A stretch of DNA of 64,000 nt from Phylloscopus collybita (Eukaryota; Chordata; Aves; Passeriformes; Phylloscopidae): assembly GCA_027886175.1 (NCBI GenBank), contig JAJNNQ010000004.1, positions 17,093,501-17,157,500 of the forward strand. The letters run 5' to 3'. The notes under the pieces were generated by a model. It was not told where the DNA came from and ran no database searches. It worked only from the letters and a program-made list of their open reading frames with translations. Below, piece by piece: positions 23,201 through 38,200 of the stretch. Position 1 is the first letter of the stretch. Every line of letters begins with the position of its first letter. The position numbers and the translations under genes are program-made.

Positions 23201-26200
23201 AGGCTGGGTTAGTGCAAAGCTCTGGGATGGTGTTCATCTGCATCAGCTTCCACCTGGCACCAGGCAGATTTACCTGGCACTGCAGTCACCTGCATCCTCT
23301 AGGTTACTGAACCGCAGCTGGAAAGGTATTCACCACTGCTCACTTCACACAGGACACAGAATATTACCCTGAGGATTTCTCTAGGCTTGTTTTGTGGATG
23401 ATCTGTTACACAGCATCTACCCAACGGCTCATTTCCATCCTGAATCCCAAAAAACATTGCTGCAAAGAAAAATAATTTCCTGATACTTAAGGAGAAAGTT
23501 TAGTGGTGAATTTGGCAGTGCTGGTTTAACAGTTGGACTCGATGATCTTAGAGGTCTTTTCCAATATCAGTGTCTGTGATTACAAATCAAATAAATGTCA
23601 AGCCCAAGGATTTGCCCTCAGTACAGCAATTCTCAAAACATATGTGTGCAGATGTAATCCTGTCACATCCATGGATTCTCTACTCCAACCTCTGTGTGTC
23701 AACACAAACAACTGGAAAATGAGTCCTCTCGAGGCAAAGGAAAACTGTGGACACATTGCCTGGACTCCTGAGTGCAGGATTTTCTCCTCTGAGCTGCATT
23801 TCCCCCTGCCACCTCTTTAGTCCTTTCAAGAGCATGTATGGTAAAACAAGCACCGCAGGGGAAACAAGTTCTCCAGAAAGAAATTTCTGCTGTTTGGGGA
23901 AAACACTGGGTACTGAAACATATGGCTTGAGACTTGGTTTTATTACATAATTTGTAACGTGCACCAGAGCTGAACAGACTTCTCTGCTGTCACCTTGTTC
24001 TCTAACTACTTATGGCAAATCCCTCCCCAGACCCTACTGAGATCAGGGGCCTGCAGCAGGGATCTGATCTGCCTCCAAGTTCTCTGTTTTCTCCAATCTA
24101 ACATTTATACCCCCACGGGTTTTCATTTTTCCAGAAAAAAAAGGCAGAGCACTGAGAAAACACGCGCTGCTATTAGACCTGCTCATCACATGTAGTATGC
24201 AGGAAGGTCTCTCTTAGAGCAGCACTTTGGGAATTTTACTGATCATAGTTAGCATTTATAGGATTGGGACAGTTGTTTACATCCCCCACATTTTGCACAG
24301 GCTACCCTTGTCACCTGATAATTGTCCTTTCAGCTGTAGTTTGAGCCTGCCAAAGGAGAAAGGAATGGGGAGGAAGAAGAGTTAACCCTGCATCCTCCTG
24401 CAGGGTGGAAAATAGGGCTGAGGAGCAGCAAGGCAGAGCCTGCCCTGGGGGCCTCCCTGGGCCAGGAGGAGCCCCCCTGCTCTCCCAGGTGGGCTGGGAA
24501 GGACACAAAATGCCCTTCCATGGCCTCTCCCACTCCTGGCACACGGGCTGAGGCAGGGGGTCAGGCACATCTGTACCCCTGTCACTGGCACAGCTCCATT
24601 TCCCTGGCAGAGCCACAGCTGTGACTCTGGGGCTCTCCCAGCTGCTGCTTCAGCTCAAGCTCATTCAACCAACTTCCATGGATATGGCACCTCCCTGTGA
24701 GGCAGCACAGCCTGCAGCAGCAGAAAATAACCCACCATCTCAGAGAAAAAATCCCCTCTGGCTCTGCAGAATTACTGGTCTGCAATATACATGGCTGTGT
24801 AAAACGCCCTGACTTTCACAAATAAAAATAAAACCTCCTTACTTTCAGAAAGTGCTTAAAGCTGTAAGATGAGGTTTTGTCATATCCATCCCCATGCTCC
24901 TCTCGCTTCTTGCAGAAGACCAAGGCTTTCTCATACAGAAACAGGTGCCTCTGCATGGGCTTGAACCTGGCCAGATCCTTCATCTTTGTTGGCCCTTTCC
25001 GGTGTCCTGTCCAAACACTGAAAGATCCCTGCATCAATACTTTCCCCAGTTCACTCAGGTCACCCTGGGGAGAGCACGACAAAGAAAGAAAGAAAGAGAA
25101 AGACGTCAGTGAAAATGTGAGAGGACTCTCCAAACAATGATGGGACACAGGGCCAGCTCTGTTCCAAGGCACGTCCCTCTAAGAATAGTCTTCCTGGAAG
25201 GATCAGAGGATCTTTTGGGAGTGATGACCTGGTGCCAGGGGGGAAACACAGCTCTCATGCAGGGCTGCAGCTAGTCCAGAAACTCAGAAACTGGAAGAAT
25301 TAAAAAGAATGGAAAACCATCCAGCTACTATGGAAGAGCATGCCAAGGCCTCTGGCTACTTTAGTGGGACAGGGAAATGAGATTTGAGCCTGAACTGAGG
25401 TATCAGAAGATGGAATTCTCCAGGCCAGGCCTGGGATCAGCAGCTTCCCTGAAACCCTAGGAAAGACAACCACTCCAATGGGAAAGGTCCAAAATCAGCC
25501 TCAGAGGGTTGTTTGTTAAATGCTGAATAGGAAATGCAACAGAAACACCCCAGGTGAGTCATTGGGTCAGCCGTGAGAACACCGAGGGGCACACTGCAGA
25601 AATACTCCAGAAAACCACAAGGTGGCAAGTGTGGGCACCGTGCAGCTCTGGATATTCCCAAACCCCCAAAATCAGGTGGAAGGTTGTCACCTCTGAGGGC
25701 TCCCTGATCCCATTCACCTTGTAGCTGTGGTCAGCTCACACATTCTGGGCACCATCCACCCCCAGGGCATCACCTGGCCTTGTGCAAGGGCTCTCATTGC
25801 TCAGATCTACTCACATCATATCCTGTGATTGAAATCTGATGCATGGAGTCATTGACTGACTTCAGCAAATCCAACATTGCAACCAGAGCTTCCTGAAGTT
25901 CCTGAACTCCATCACAGCTCGTGCTGTACTTTAGCAGCTCCTGAAAATAGAAATAGGAGAGCACGTGTTTGCACTTGAACAAAGCAGATTTTTCCACCTT
26001 GCCCGAAGTTTCCAATGCCCAGAAGTGACCTACACTGAGTTTCTTCTTTCATGTCACAGGAAAAAAGACTCCCTCTGAAGCACAGTCAGCATGAGGTGTG
26101 GAACAGGTCAATGAAGGATGGCCTGTTTTTAATGTGTTTCCTTAAGGATGGTGTCAGGGTGTCAGCATAAAGCAGCACCACATTCTTCTGATGCCTTTGT

Positions 26201-29200
26201 GTTGTGTTTTCCTGCTTGGTAAGATATGGCAAATAAAGCTTGGGTTTTTCATTAGCTGCCAATATGCCCTCAAATGAGCTTGCAGCAGATGACTGTCTTC
26301 AGACTGGCAGACACAAGGAACAGAATTTATAAATCCAGAGCCTTCAAGTCAGTAAATGGAAGACAGCATTTTACCACTGAGATAAAATCAGTAAAATTTC
26401 AAATCTCCTGTGCCCACCTACAGCTGCATGTATACTCATTCCAGAGGCCAGAAGGTGGTTCAGAAGCTGCTGCCCAAGTGTTACTCCTGCCTTACAAAGT
26501 GAGAATAACAGCACTGCCCTGCCTCAGATATGGGGGACACAAGAATAAACGCATTAAAGAGATGCAACAATATATTTCATTCATCAGATTCTCATGATCA
26601 TCTCTGGCTCAGTTTTCTTACAAGTGCTGCTGTAATTTTCTATCTCTGAACAGATTCAAACAGTCTGTCTCTCCTTAAAAAAATGGCCTGTTCAAAGCAC
26701 TTGTTCCTTTTTCAGGTATGTGAACATTCATCTTCACTGAAAGTCACTTCAGGAGAGGCCAAGATAAGCAATATGTCATCCATAGCTTGGTGCTGATTTA
26801 TTTTTCAATTAACCTTTAATTGAAAAACAAATCTAATCTATCTGCTGATGCCCTCTGAAAGCAGAACATGAGATACCTTCAGAAGTAACTGGTATTTTGT
26901 CAGGCGCTGCACTGGTTTGAGCAGATAGGAGTCCAGCCCGAGTTTGTGCTCTAATTTTCTTTGGCATTCCTGGAACACAGAATTCAGACTAAGTAAGTTT
27001 TGCACCAGCTGTAAGTAGTTATTCCAACAGCACCATCGTGGGGGTTTGATGACTCCAAAGATTTCATGCCAAAGTGTTGAATGGTACCCAAAACTAAAGA
27101 AATATCACAGCAACGTGCAAAATAACACAGACAGTGGATCTGCCTTGTACTCCTGGGGTATCAGAAACTCCAACAGCTCTTTTCGTGAGTTTTTTGTGCC
27201 CATTCTTCACACAACACTAAAAATGCAGGGGAACTGTGGGCTGCTGAGGAGGGTGTGTAGGACAAGGCAGTGTGCCAGGGTGGTACCTGCCTGGCCAGGA
27301 GAAGCAGCTCACCTGGAAGAAGGAGCTTTCGGAGCACTGCCTCCAGAGGGACTCGGAGCGGGGCTTGTTCTGGCAGTACTTCTCATACATCTGGAAATCT
27401 TCCCGCTGCAAGGCAAGCCAAGAGGCATCTCACCCTCAGGGACCCAACCCTGCTGGGCACCCAGTGAGGCCAACACCCCCACTGTGAGTGCTTTTATCTC
27501 TGCTGCCAACTTCAGTGTCTGAAGGTGACAGAGTTTGGTTGAGAAAAGCACAGCTGGGGATCACAAGCTGTGGTCAGGGCGGCTGCTCTGCCCCATCTCT
27601 GCTGGCCTGGCTGTTGGTCCTGAGGGTCAGGAGCCTCTCACTCAACCAACAAAACCAAGGTGTTGCAGAGTGCAACGAGCCAGGAGAAACACTGGCCTTG
27701 GAGTCTGCTTTATATGTGAAAATGATTCACCCACCCTGTCTAGGAAACAACATCCCACTCTCTCGGGTGCTCCCAGGCAGTTTTCCAAACTGTGCAGGAA
27801 AATTCTGCAAGAGATGGGAGAAGAACAAAAATGCAGGAGTGAGCAAGCAAGGTGAGGTGTGGGTATTCCAGCATCCCAAGGGACCCCAAGTCTGATGAAA
27901 GGGGAAAAAAGCAACACCATACTTGTTGTGGAAGTCATAGATCTCAGGCATGTTTCCAAAGAGAACGTCCTTCCTGTTCCTCAGCACGGGGGGCAGGAGG
28001 ATGAGCATGGCAGGATTATCCATCTCAGCTCTGTAGCCCTGCCAGATGAAAAAGGGCTCATCACCCAGCTGCCATCTCCTCAAAGGCAGATGAAAAGAGG
28101 ACATAACCAGACTTTCAATAAGATCTCTTTGTTTCTAAGGGCAATATTCCTTTTATTCCCTGTTTTTTGGTCTCTAAATCCCTGCGTTTCAGTCCCTGGG
28201 CACACGGGGTTGTAGTCCAGAAGGGAATGGCATGGAACAGCTCCTGTGGGGCTGGCAGCACTGCAGAGATGCTCCCAATTCTCCAAAGGCAAATCAGCCT
28301 GGCTGCAGAATAGGACCGACAGGAATGCTTGTGTGGGGAGAGCACATCCTGTCCGTGACCACGGGACACAGGAGTGGCAGTGTTTGTCTGCAGGGTGCAG
28401 TTCCACACAGCCTCACTAGAACCAGGGCAGGAGGTGAGACACAAACCACAGACAGCTTGAGGTCAAATCAGAAATCCATGGGCTTTTTGCCCTTGTACAA
28501 TACTGCTGAGCACTCTGGTCTTGCTCTCCTCAGTGCCTCAGGCATTCTGGGCTCTGTGGCTCCACCTGCCCCTTGAAATCTCCCAAACTGGGGAGGAGCT
28601 GGAAGGGACAACACTGAAATTAAAATTGTTGGGTGGAACTAGGAAATAATGTAAAACTCCACAAAGTTACAGCCCATCACTGCTCCAGAGATGGCAAATT
28701 TCCTAACTGCAGTGCAGGGAGAAGGCATGGCCACAGCTCAGCACCATCAGTGCAAAAAGGCCCCCAAGAATGCCATTAGCCACAACTCAGGCTGGCCCTG
28801 CTGGCCACCAAGGACTGCACAGAACTGAGGCCCTTCTAACATGAGCAGCAAAAATGTGTTCAATATGTACAGCACATCTCCTTTGGCTTTCCAAACTAAT
28901 CTCTCACACTCACTGTGGCTGGAATCAATATTCCTTACGCTAAGCAGGCATTTTGTAGTTGATTAAGGATGCAATAGATGATAAGTATCTGGAAAATTAG
29001 TCATTTTTATTTCAAGCCAGCAAGCACGCTTGCCTCTTTAAAGGAAATACTATTTTCAGAACACTGAAGTCTATCTGTCCACTTTTCTCTATCTAGACTC
29101 GATGTGCACAGCAATAAATCTGTGTACCTGTCAACTGCTTCATCACAGAGAGTGTGGCTTAACAAAAACCCCAATCAGTGCAGGGAAATTATGTGTAACT

Positions 29201-32200
29201 ACCCGCAGTCCAACAGATTTATATCCTGCTTGCTCCTGGGTGTGAGAAAAGTGTAGGGGGGAGCTATTTAACAGCCAACTTGTTTTGGCCATCAGCAAAG
29301 GTTATTTTGGGATAAAGTAGTAATGTCTAAAATGACAGTATGAGAAATCATTATCTGCTTTCTAAAGTAATGTGCCTCAGATAGTCACGAACTTCACAGT
29401 ATTGAGACAGAATTCTCCCAAGGATAAAACACAGGCTGCTTCCTCTTGTCTCCTAAAGGTAAAAGAAATTAGGGAATAGTAAAAAAACCCAGCTTTCTGT
29501 ATATTTTGCAGGCACTGCTAAGGCTAATTACCAGTGCTTTTGTGTACACACAGAAGGATTCGCCTTCATTGTAGATGAAAAGCTCATCCTGACACCAACT
29601 GTTCCTGCAGATGCCTCCAACAAAGAAAACCTAAGGAGCAAACTTGAGCACTTATGACTAGATTGGGATCTGACAGTCTGGTGGAAGCCTGCCCTGTCAC
29701 AGCTCAGTTTGACAGAGTGGCAGGTGCCCTTTTGTACAAGGCACCAGGGAACAGGAATGAGCAACCTGGAGAAGTCACTCACCGTCAGAACAGTGAAGAG
29801 CTCCTCCACATACACTCTCTCTGTTTCTATAAGCTCATTTATGACATGGCTAAAATGAAAAAAAAAAAATAAAAATAAAGAAGTGCATTATTTTCATGTC
29901 TGTAAAAAGCCCCACAGGTGATCAGTGCAGTTCAAGAGCCAAACACGGTGTGATCTCATTAATAACTGAGAGGTAGAAGCACAAGAGATGACACCTGGGT
30001 CAGGCTGGAGGAGCACAGGGATGGGGCAAGGATTGGCCAGAAATCAACATCACTTCAGGTGATGTAAATGGGGGCAGTGCTTACCCTTTCAGGATATCTA
30101 AGCTGTCATCACTGTCTGAAATGAAATACTGCAAGGAATTCCTCTTCTCCTGATAGTCGTGCATGACTTCAATCTGCAAGAGAAATGGGATGCACTGGAA
30201 GAGCTGCAGGAAGGGCTCTGCAAGGGCAGGAGGAGCCCAGCCCCTGCTGCCAGCCAGGAAACTCTCTGGGGAAGGATGAGATGTGCCTCCTCACAAGAAC
30301 CCTCAAGCAGTAAACCTTAAAAGGGAATAACATGTAATGGGCAGCCAAATATTCCCAGAAATCACTCTGCTACATAAAATCTGAAAATATAACGTAACGT
30401 AATTCATTTGTGAAGAGGCCAAAGAACAGTTTCCACAGGGGAAATATTTGTGGATGGGGATATTTCCTAATACACACCTCTGTTATGTAAGAAATAAGCT
30501 CAGGGAATAACACACAGGAAATACGCATCCAGATATTGCAAAATCAACCCACGACAGAGCTCAGGTGCTGGACTAATCCAATGAAACCACATGGATATGA
30601 GAGGGTTTGGGTTTGCTTCATTTTTTTAAAAGCAAAAATAAAAAAGAAAATAAAGAGAGCATCTCCAAATCCAAAGTATACTCAGTCTTTAGAGCAGTTT
30701 CTTTGGTGTATAAAACTAACTCAGATTTCATGGAGGATTTTTACCTTGCGAGAACTTGGAGTTTTTCTTGAAGTTTTCTTCCCAGGGAGAGAGAGATCAA
30801 ATGAAAATTTCAAACTGGAATTAAAATCCACACCTCGGGTAGAAAACAGCAGAATTACATAATGCACATCTATAGTGAAGGAGATTCTTCAGACAGAAAC
30901 TAATAAGTCAGGAAGAAAAATGAGATACACTCTAAGAATAAATAATTAGCTAGCTAGTACTAATAGCAAACTGACAAAATAAAGGGTATTTATCCCAAAC
31001 AATACTGATCCCACACAGCACGTCACACGGTCATAAAGGCCATAAAGTACAAATATTTAGCAAAAACAAGATGTCCACTAAGGGAACACAGTAATCAAAA
31101 CCTAACAAAGTCTCTGAAGCCTGAGCATATGGTAACAGCAAAAACAATAAAAGCAAATAAACTACAAAAGAGAACATCCCCTACTAGGACACTGTTTTAA
31201 AGCCCTTTTATGAACATAGGGCAAGATGCTCAGCTGTAATAAACTCTTTCTCCATCTTGCACAAATTTAGTGATATTGCCAGTCAATAATTACAAGCTGT
31301 AATTGAGCTACAGAGGTAAACTGGAAGCTTCAAAGTAAAGCATCAGTCTCTGCAATGAGTTGTATGACATCATTCAGAGACTTTGTAAGAAGGATGTGGA
31401 CATGCTGGAGAGAGCCCAGAGGGGGTCATGGAGAGGCTCTGGGAGCAAACTGGTGTGGAGAGCCCATCTTCAGCTGGGGCAGCTGTGAGATCCAGCTGCT
31501 GCAAGCTATCACAGCCAGGCCTTGCACCTTCTGGTGCCATCAGAGAGCTCTGGGTGCTGCAGACAGACCAGAGGTCTGCCTGGGGTGGGGCTCATCACAC
31601 ATGGGAAGACCCAAAAGAGGTGAGGACTTGCCAGTGGTCCTGCTCAGGAGCTGCCCCGGGAGGAAGGGAACAGGGATGTGGAGCTAGATGGGAGATGGGC
31701 ACCAGCTGCTCTTGCAAGAGTGGCTCTGCTCCAGCACCTGGGCTCTGCCACAGCCTGCAGTGCCACTTCTGCACATCTCACTACACCTGAGGGCTCAGGG
31801 TGGCATAGGTTTACTCCTCCCTCCTCCCCACCCCCACAAAAAATGGTTTAAAAATTAGAACCACATTTCTCAGACAGGCTCCAAATCCAGGGCAAAGATA
31901 AAATAGGAAGCATCTATCCTCAGACAGAGACAGAAAGGGGAGAAGGGGCACAGAAATATAAAAAAGAGAGGAATGGGGGACAAAACAAAGTTGGTTTGGT
32001 TTCAATCCACACCATAAAACTCATCCATCTCAAGCACTCCCAGCAGAGCTTAGCGTGTGCCTTTGACACTGCCCATCACGCCAGCAGGACTGCAGCAGTT
32101 TGATGTTTGGTATCAAACAGACTTTATGAAAAAGCTTTCTTGTCATGATCTATCCAAAGAGGAGCCTTTTTTGTCTTTCCCACACTTGATCATTGCTTTC

Positions 32201-35200
32201 AGGCAGAGGACTAATGGAGGATACCTGTGCTTTGCAGGTGACTGAGTGCCTCTGCTAGAAAACCCTGCATCCCATAAAGGCATGAAATAACTCCAGCTGA
32301 GTGATGATGATCTCACAACATCCCACAGAGGTGGCCACCCATTTACCCTACTCTTTAAGCCATTAATTTAACCCTTTAACCCTCTTCTCTTTCCAGAAAA
32401 CTGGAAAAGCTGTGCTAGGTAAAATGGGCAATGCTCTAGTTTAAACACTCAGGACTTTTTTACTGACTGGGAAAAGAGCTTCAGAAGGTAATGTGCTTTA
32501 GAGAGAGTGGCATCAGCCTGGGAAGAGGAAATTTGGGACTTACTTGCTGTACTGGCCTGCATCTTGAGTAGTTTAATTTCCCTCATTGCAGCCAGCTTCA
32601 TTCCCACCCCTCCACTTGGCTATTTACATTTCTCGCTCCCTGAATTGCTTTTGCTACAACTTACCATAACCAATATTTGATAATTCATCATAAAAACCTT
32701 GTGCTAAAACACAAATGTTTAATTACTTTTATGTATTCAGATGACTGAATTTAATATTCTGACATAATTTAGCAAGTCCCTGGTTGAAAATACATGGATG
32801 CTACTTTGGAATCTCTTTTAATTCTGCCTGATACACTCAGGGCTGCCAAGGATGAAAGTTCTAATGTTATCATTTAAAGCTAACATGGTGCCACATCCCA
32901 TTACCAAAACTAAGGCAGAACATTCAGTGACCCCAGTTCAATGAGAATTTGTACCTTTGTGGGCATTAATTATTCCACAACTGGGATTTAGGGAAGACAC
33001 CCTGAAGGAATCAAAAAGAGCTAAGCATCCAGCTCATTTCTGTTCATGAGATTTGAACTCCTCATTTCTCCAAGCTGCTTTGCAAACATCAGTCTAACTT
33101 TATGTCAGTTCCAGCTCAAGACAGCCACAGCAATAGGCAAGCTAATAAATTTATAAACCTTGCCCTTTTTTCCCCGTAGTATTAATTCATCAGTTTCCAG
33201 CCCAGCAGGATGCCAGAAAAGCAGAACTGGAGGTGTGCACTACTTAGAAGTGGAAATAAATAACAAGCAACCAGCTTCATCCTCCAGACAGGTATGGGAA
33301 CATTGAGACAAACATTAGAAAGTTAATAAATCACCTGCTATGTATTTAACACTATCCAATAACTCTGTATCTGCCAGCAAGGTTTAGTTAGCTCCTCAAA
33401 ATCACCTTAAGCCTTACTTGTTCTGCCTCAAAGCAAAACTATCAGAAAATACCATAATGCCACAACATTTTACCATGCTTTGGAGAGAATAAGGGTGACT
33501 TTGATCTGGGTGGGTTTTCTGGCCGAGGAGCTACCAGCTGGACGGGCCGCACGTGCTTGTCCAGCAGCTTCCTGAAGCAGGACTGCCGGCTCTCAAACAT
33601 GCTGCGAACGTTCTCCAGCTTCACCTGCACCGACTGGATCTGGCACTGCAGCAGAGAGGGAGGAAGGATCACAGAATCACCACCCACTGGCACCCTGAGC
33701 CACAGCACTGGACTGCAAAGGCAACAGGAGCGCCACACGGTCCAACCCTGCTTTTCCCTTGTGTGAGGAGGAACTGGAGGCACTCCTTACCTTCAATTCA
33801 GCTGTTAAGACTGACTCAAAATCGTAGTGTAGGGCTTGGGGATCACAGTTTAAGTAGGCTGAAGAGTTTTCAAGAAATCTTTCTATGTCCTGGAGTGCTT
33901 TCTGAGCGCCATCCTTAGACTGGCACTTATCCATCTGCTGGTTGGCAAGCAGGTAGGCACCCTCATCACAGCACTGCAGAGCCTGGGGACAGCACAGGGA
34001 GTGAGACCTCAGTGGTACCTCCACTGCAACGAGGTTCTCATGAGGAATATCACTGACTGGATCTGGATGCAGCTAAACAGCTCCCCTAAAGACTTCAGCA
34101 CTCACTGTGGTTTGACTAGGAAGCAGAAAGGCCATATTTATTCTGTTAGGTAACTGCAGTCCTCAACAGACGCAGCCAAGTTGTTCCTACCTGTACCGGG
34201 CTAAAATCAATGGTGTACCTGACAAGGAAGCACTAGTGCACAGCTGACCCCAGTGATCAGCAGATGTTTGTGTCTCCAGCTGGGGAAGCTGAAGTGGGCA
34301 CTTTGGAGCCTGCAGGGAAGCTGGCAGGTTTCTTGGAGCTCAGTGCAGACCTGACCTGGGGCTCACTGGCACTCACAGACTGTGGTATGCACAGGGGTGA
34401 GAAGATGCTCCAGCCAAGAGCAACAGAGAATCCCCAATGCTGTGAACAGGAGACATGGAGAGCAGGATGATGCTGTACTCCAAGCTAGATCCTGGGCAAC
34501 CACCAGGCCTGCAAGGAGCCTAGGAGAGGCCCCTGTCCTGAGAGGCTGAGAGGCTGCCAAGGACCTGTCTGTCCCTAGAGATCAGCACAATGCTGAAGTG
34601 GAGCACACAGAGAAGAAAAATGAACTCCCCAGTTCCCCAAAACAGGGAAATGGAACAGGGTCAAACACCCTTCACTCTTTCTGTTAATTGGCCTCAGGCA
34701 CATTACAGCTGTGTGCCTTCTGGTCTAATTAGCGTGAATTTCCCTAAATGAATATTTGATGCTGATTAAGATATCAAAGAGCATTGGAGCCACATGACTC
34801 CACTTCCATGCTAGCACAGAGCAGCTGTGCCTATCTACCAATCTGTCACCTTATTTTACACTCAGCTATGTTCATTCTTAAGAAATCACTCAGAAAGAAG
34901 GGCTGGAGTTTTTGTGAGAGCCTTACCCCTGTTGCACCGGGCATGAAAAACTCCAAAGTCAGTTAGCACATGAATGCAGCATGAAAGCATGACCATGAGC
35001 AGCAGCTGACCTTGGTGTTCTGTGGAGATGCCCACGTCTTTTTGCTGTCCTCACAGCACCAGCAGAATACTTGGTGCCAGCAGATGCCTGTTTGCTGACT
35101 GCCCAGCTAAGGGAGGGTGTGGCACTCCTCCAGCCTCTGGGGAACACCTCCCTGCCATTAACTGCTGAAGAAAAGCTGCAAATTTCAGATGCTTCCAGCT

Positions 35201-38200
35201 AGGAAGAGAAGCTAACCCCATGGAGAAGCTGACCAACCGTCTCCTCAGAGCACTGTGTCTCTGAACTCTACCTGCTGAAGGCGGGTGTGAAGCTCCAGGG
35301 TCTTCTGCAGGCGCACCTGCTTCCTTTTGATCTCCTCGGCCAGGAGGTCGGAGTGGTGCCGCAGCTCGTTGCACTGCTGGCAGATCAGGTTGAGGGCGTA
35401 GTGGTGGTTGGCTGCCAGCTGGTGGCCGTGCAGTATCACCACCTGGGCCTTCCCTATCAGGTCCTGCAGGGGAAGGGAGAGGAGGCATTGCACAGAAATG
35501 GTGCCACAGCATCCATGAGCACCAACATGCACCCTCCTGCCTCACCAGATTGCAGGCACGCATGGAGATCACTGCCAGTAGGAGCAGCCAGCACGGGTGA
35601 CTGGTGCAGGATAAAATGGTACACACTAGATGGGAAGAAAACCCTCTGCTATCCATAAAGAGGATGAAGAAGGAAACAGCCTTTCACCAAACTGGCAACG
35701 CTCTGAGTGCCTGCTGGCAATGCATCACTGCCCCCTCCAGGAACTGCACCTTGAATAAACTGCAGCTGATTTCCAGTTCAGACCCACTGTGTTCCCAGGC
35801 ATCAAAGGGAATTGGAGTAGTGAAGGTTTATCTTGATGCCAAGAACACACAATCTTCTCTGCACACCTTAGCCAGTGTTTCTCCAGGGCTGGCTTTCCAC
35901 TGGGATGGCTTTCCTGCTGCACCCTGCCTGCCTGGCATTTCAATCCTCCTCCTTCTCTTCATACACATTTCTTCCAAATGGCCAGCAAGCCTCAGACCTT
36001 TCTCTAGAACTCTCCTCATCCTTAGTTGGGCTAAAGACATGACCTTTGAGTGAATAATTTCACTCTTTTTTCCCCTACATCTCTTAGTCTTGACCCATAT
36101 GTTATGTTCAAGTCACAGACACATCGGGATACAACTTTTTTTGCAACTCCATGTGCCTGGTAACAAGTTTCTGCCTATTAGCATAGCTAAAGCACTTAAA
36201 ATATAAATAATTCTTCTTCCAGCTCATTAAATCCCACGCCTCCCCCACGTTCAGACATTTATCTGTTCCGGATTTTCACGGTGGCTCAGCAATTTATTTT
36301 AACTATGATAATTAAATACCCTGTTTCTGGCTTTCAGAGTGATCACAGCGCTGCTGCTCAGAGCAGAGACATGAAATTGATCCTTTTCTGCAGCACTTAC
36401 CAACAAATTACAGCAGAACCAGGTAATTTCAGCAAACACCTCCTACCACAAACACTGAACGTGGCTCTAGTGTTTCATTAGTGCTTCTGCTGTGCCAGGT
36501 TCTCTCACCTGGGCCATGCCATCGAAATGATCCAGGTCCTTGAGCCTCTGTTTCACTTGGGGAATGCTGTCGCCGGTGTCGGGCAGCTCCGCTTGCTGAC
36601 CCATTAAAAATTCAATGGCATTCTTGACCTAGACACAAAGAAGAAGACTGCTGCACAAGGATACAAAGCACGGGCAGGAAATCATCCTGAACCCAAAATT
36701 AATCACACTTGAGCTAAGATGGCTAAATCCAATAACACAACTAGTGCCCAAGAACTCATTTCTAAATTCAAAGATGCTTCCATCAGCAATATCCACATGG
36801 CTGCAGGGCAGTGATACCTAAATTAGCTCTCAGTGAAGAAGCACAGCCGTCTCCCCAAGCTAGCTAGCCCTGCCACAGCCAAGGAACAGCAGCAGAAATT
36901 AAACACTCTCAAAATAAAAAGGAAGAAAAAACTTTTCTCCATCAGATCTCCAGCTCAGCCTTCTGCCAGTGGAAGCAAATCTGATCCTACCTCTTGAAAA
37001 CTTTGCTCAAATTTCCAGAGTTGTAAGTATTGTTCCATTTTCAACTGGTGTTTTTCCCAAAAGCCATCAAAAGCAGTCTCCATCTCACGCAGCTGACCGA
37101 GCAACCTTGGGCACAGAAAAAGGACAGGCCTGGAACAGTTTGCAAAGAGAGGACAAGCAGAGATGGACCAGACCTAGAGATCACTTGCACAGGTCTTCTG
37201 GACCCAGAGTCTCAGAGGAAGTCAACAGACAGGTACATATGACTTGAGATGATCCCAGAGAGAGATTTAGTGAAGCCATCACTGCAGAGGATAGCATCTG
37301 TGTGAAGCAGTTGTTGCTATCCCCATTTATCTGGGTGAAACCTGGGAGCCTGGCGTGGGAGAAACCTGCATCTGCTGCACAGCCTCATCCTAACAGTGGG
37401 GATAAAGATCAGAGCAAGTCAAGATCATGAGAGAAGTCACCCAGCAATTTGATGGACTGGAGCAAAACTCTAGTATCTTTGTCTTTGACAGGTGATCTAA
37501 GCAACACATCCAGACCTAAATAATTTGAGCGTTTCCTCTGAAAAATCAGGGAAATTAGGAACATAGAGCACTCACCGATTCACAGTCTCCCAGTCCCCAG
37601 GCCTCTCTTGCTGCTGGTCCTGACTGCATTCCCCAGAGTCAGGCTCTTCAAAACTGCTCAAAAGCAGGTTTCCCTCTTTTGTGACTGCTGTAATATCCTC
37701 CTGTGTAACACAAAACATTTCTCATTCAGGCTACTTATTGTGGGGTAAGGACACACCTGCCTCAGTTTCCCTGTGTGAAACAAAGCACCAATACCCAACA
37801 GACCAAAGGACTCCCAGCAGATGTTTTAGTCCTCTTAACATGAAATTAGCCCCTGGAGCTGCACGAGGCTGAGCCATGGACCAGTCACCAGGCTGGGTGG
37901 CAACAGGCACACAGGAATACATCAGGCCACAACATGATGCAGGAGCAGGAGGCCAGCACCACCCCAGCTGCCTCCTGAGGAGCAGGTGGTGGTGCTGTGA
38001 GACATCTGTCCACGAGTTCATGTCTTCAAACAAGATCTTCCACAGCTTGGAGGCTGTGCTGCTCCATCCAGGTCAGGAGAGGAGGTTATAAGAGGAGCAT
38101 CCCATGGGGGAAGAAAGCCAGAACTGAGCCCACATAGCACCTCTCACTGAGCCCAGATACAACCTCTACACATAAAATCAACTCTGCCAAGACAACCTCT

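Larger units (their letters stand above)
21460..24842 (-). other. MCF2: MCF2 intron within the PH domain
   Basis: 3.4 kb. Holds the CR1 fragment at 22655-22860 and a short CR1 3' end at about 23525-23585 (ttggactcgatgatcttaga on the plus strand). No gene seen. Confidence 0.6.

Noticed and set aside
32544..32581. Canonical 38-bp exon candidate in the GT-TG intron
   Set aside because: Length and phase fit the missing linker exon, but only one residue matches human and the acceptor lacks a pyrimidine tract. Segment 30745-30782 is preferred.
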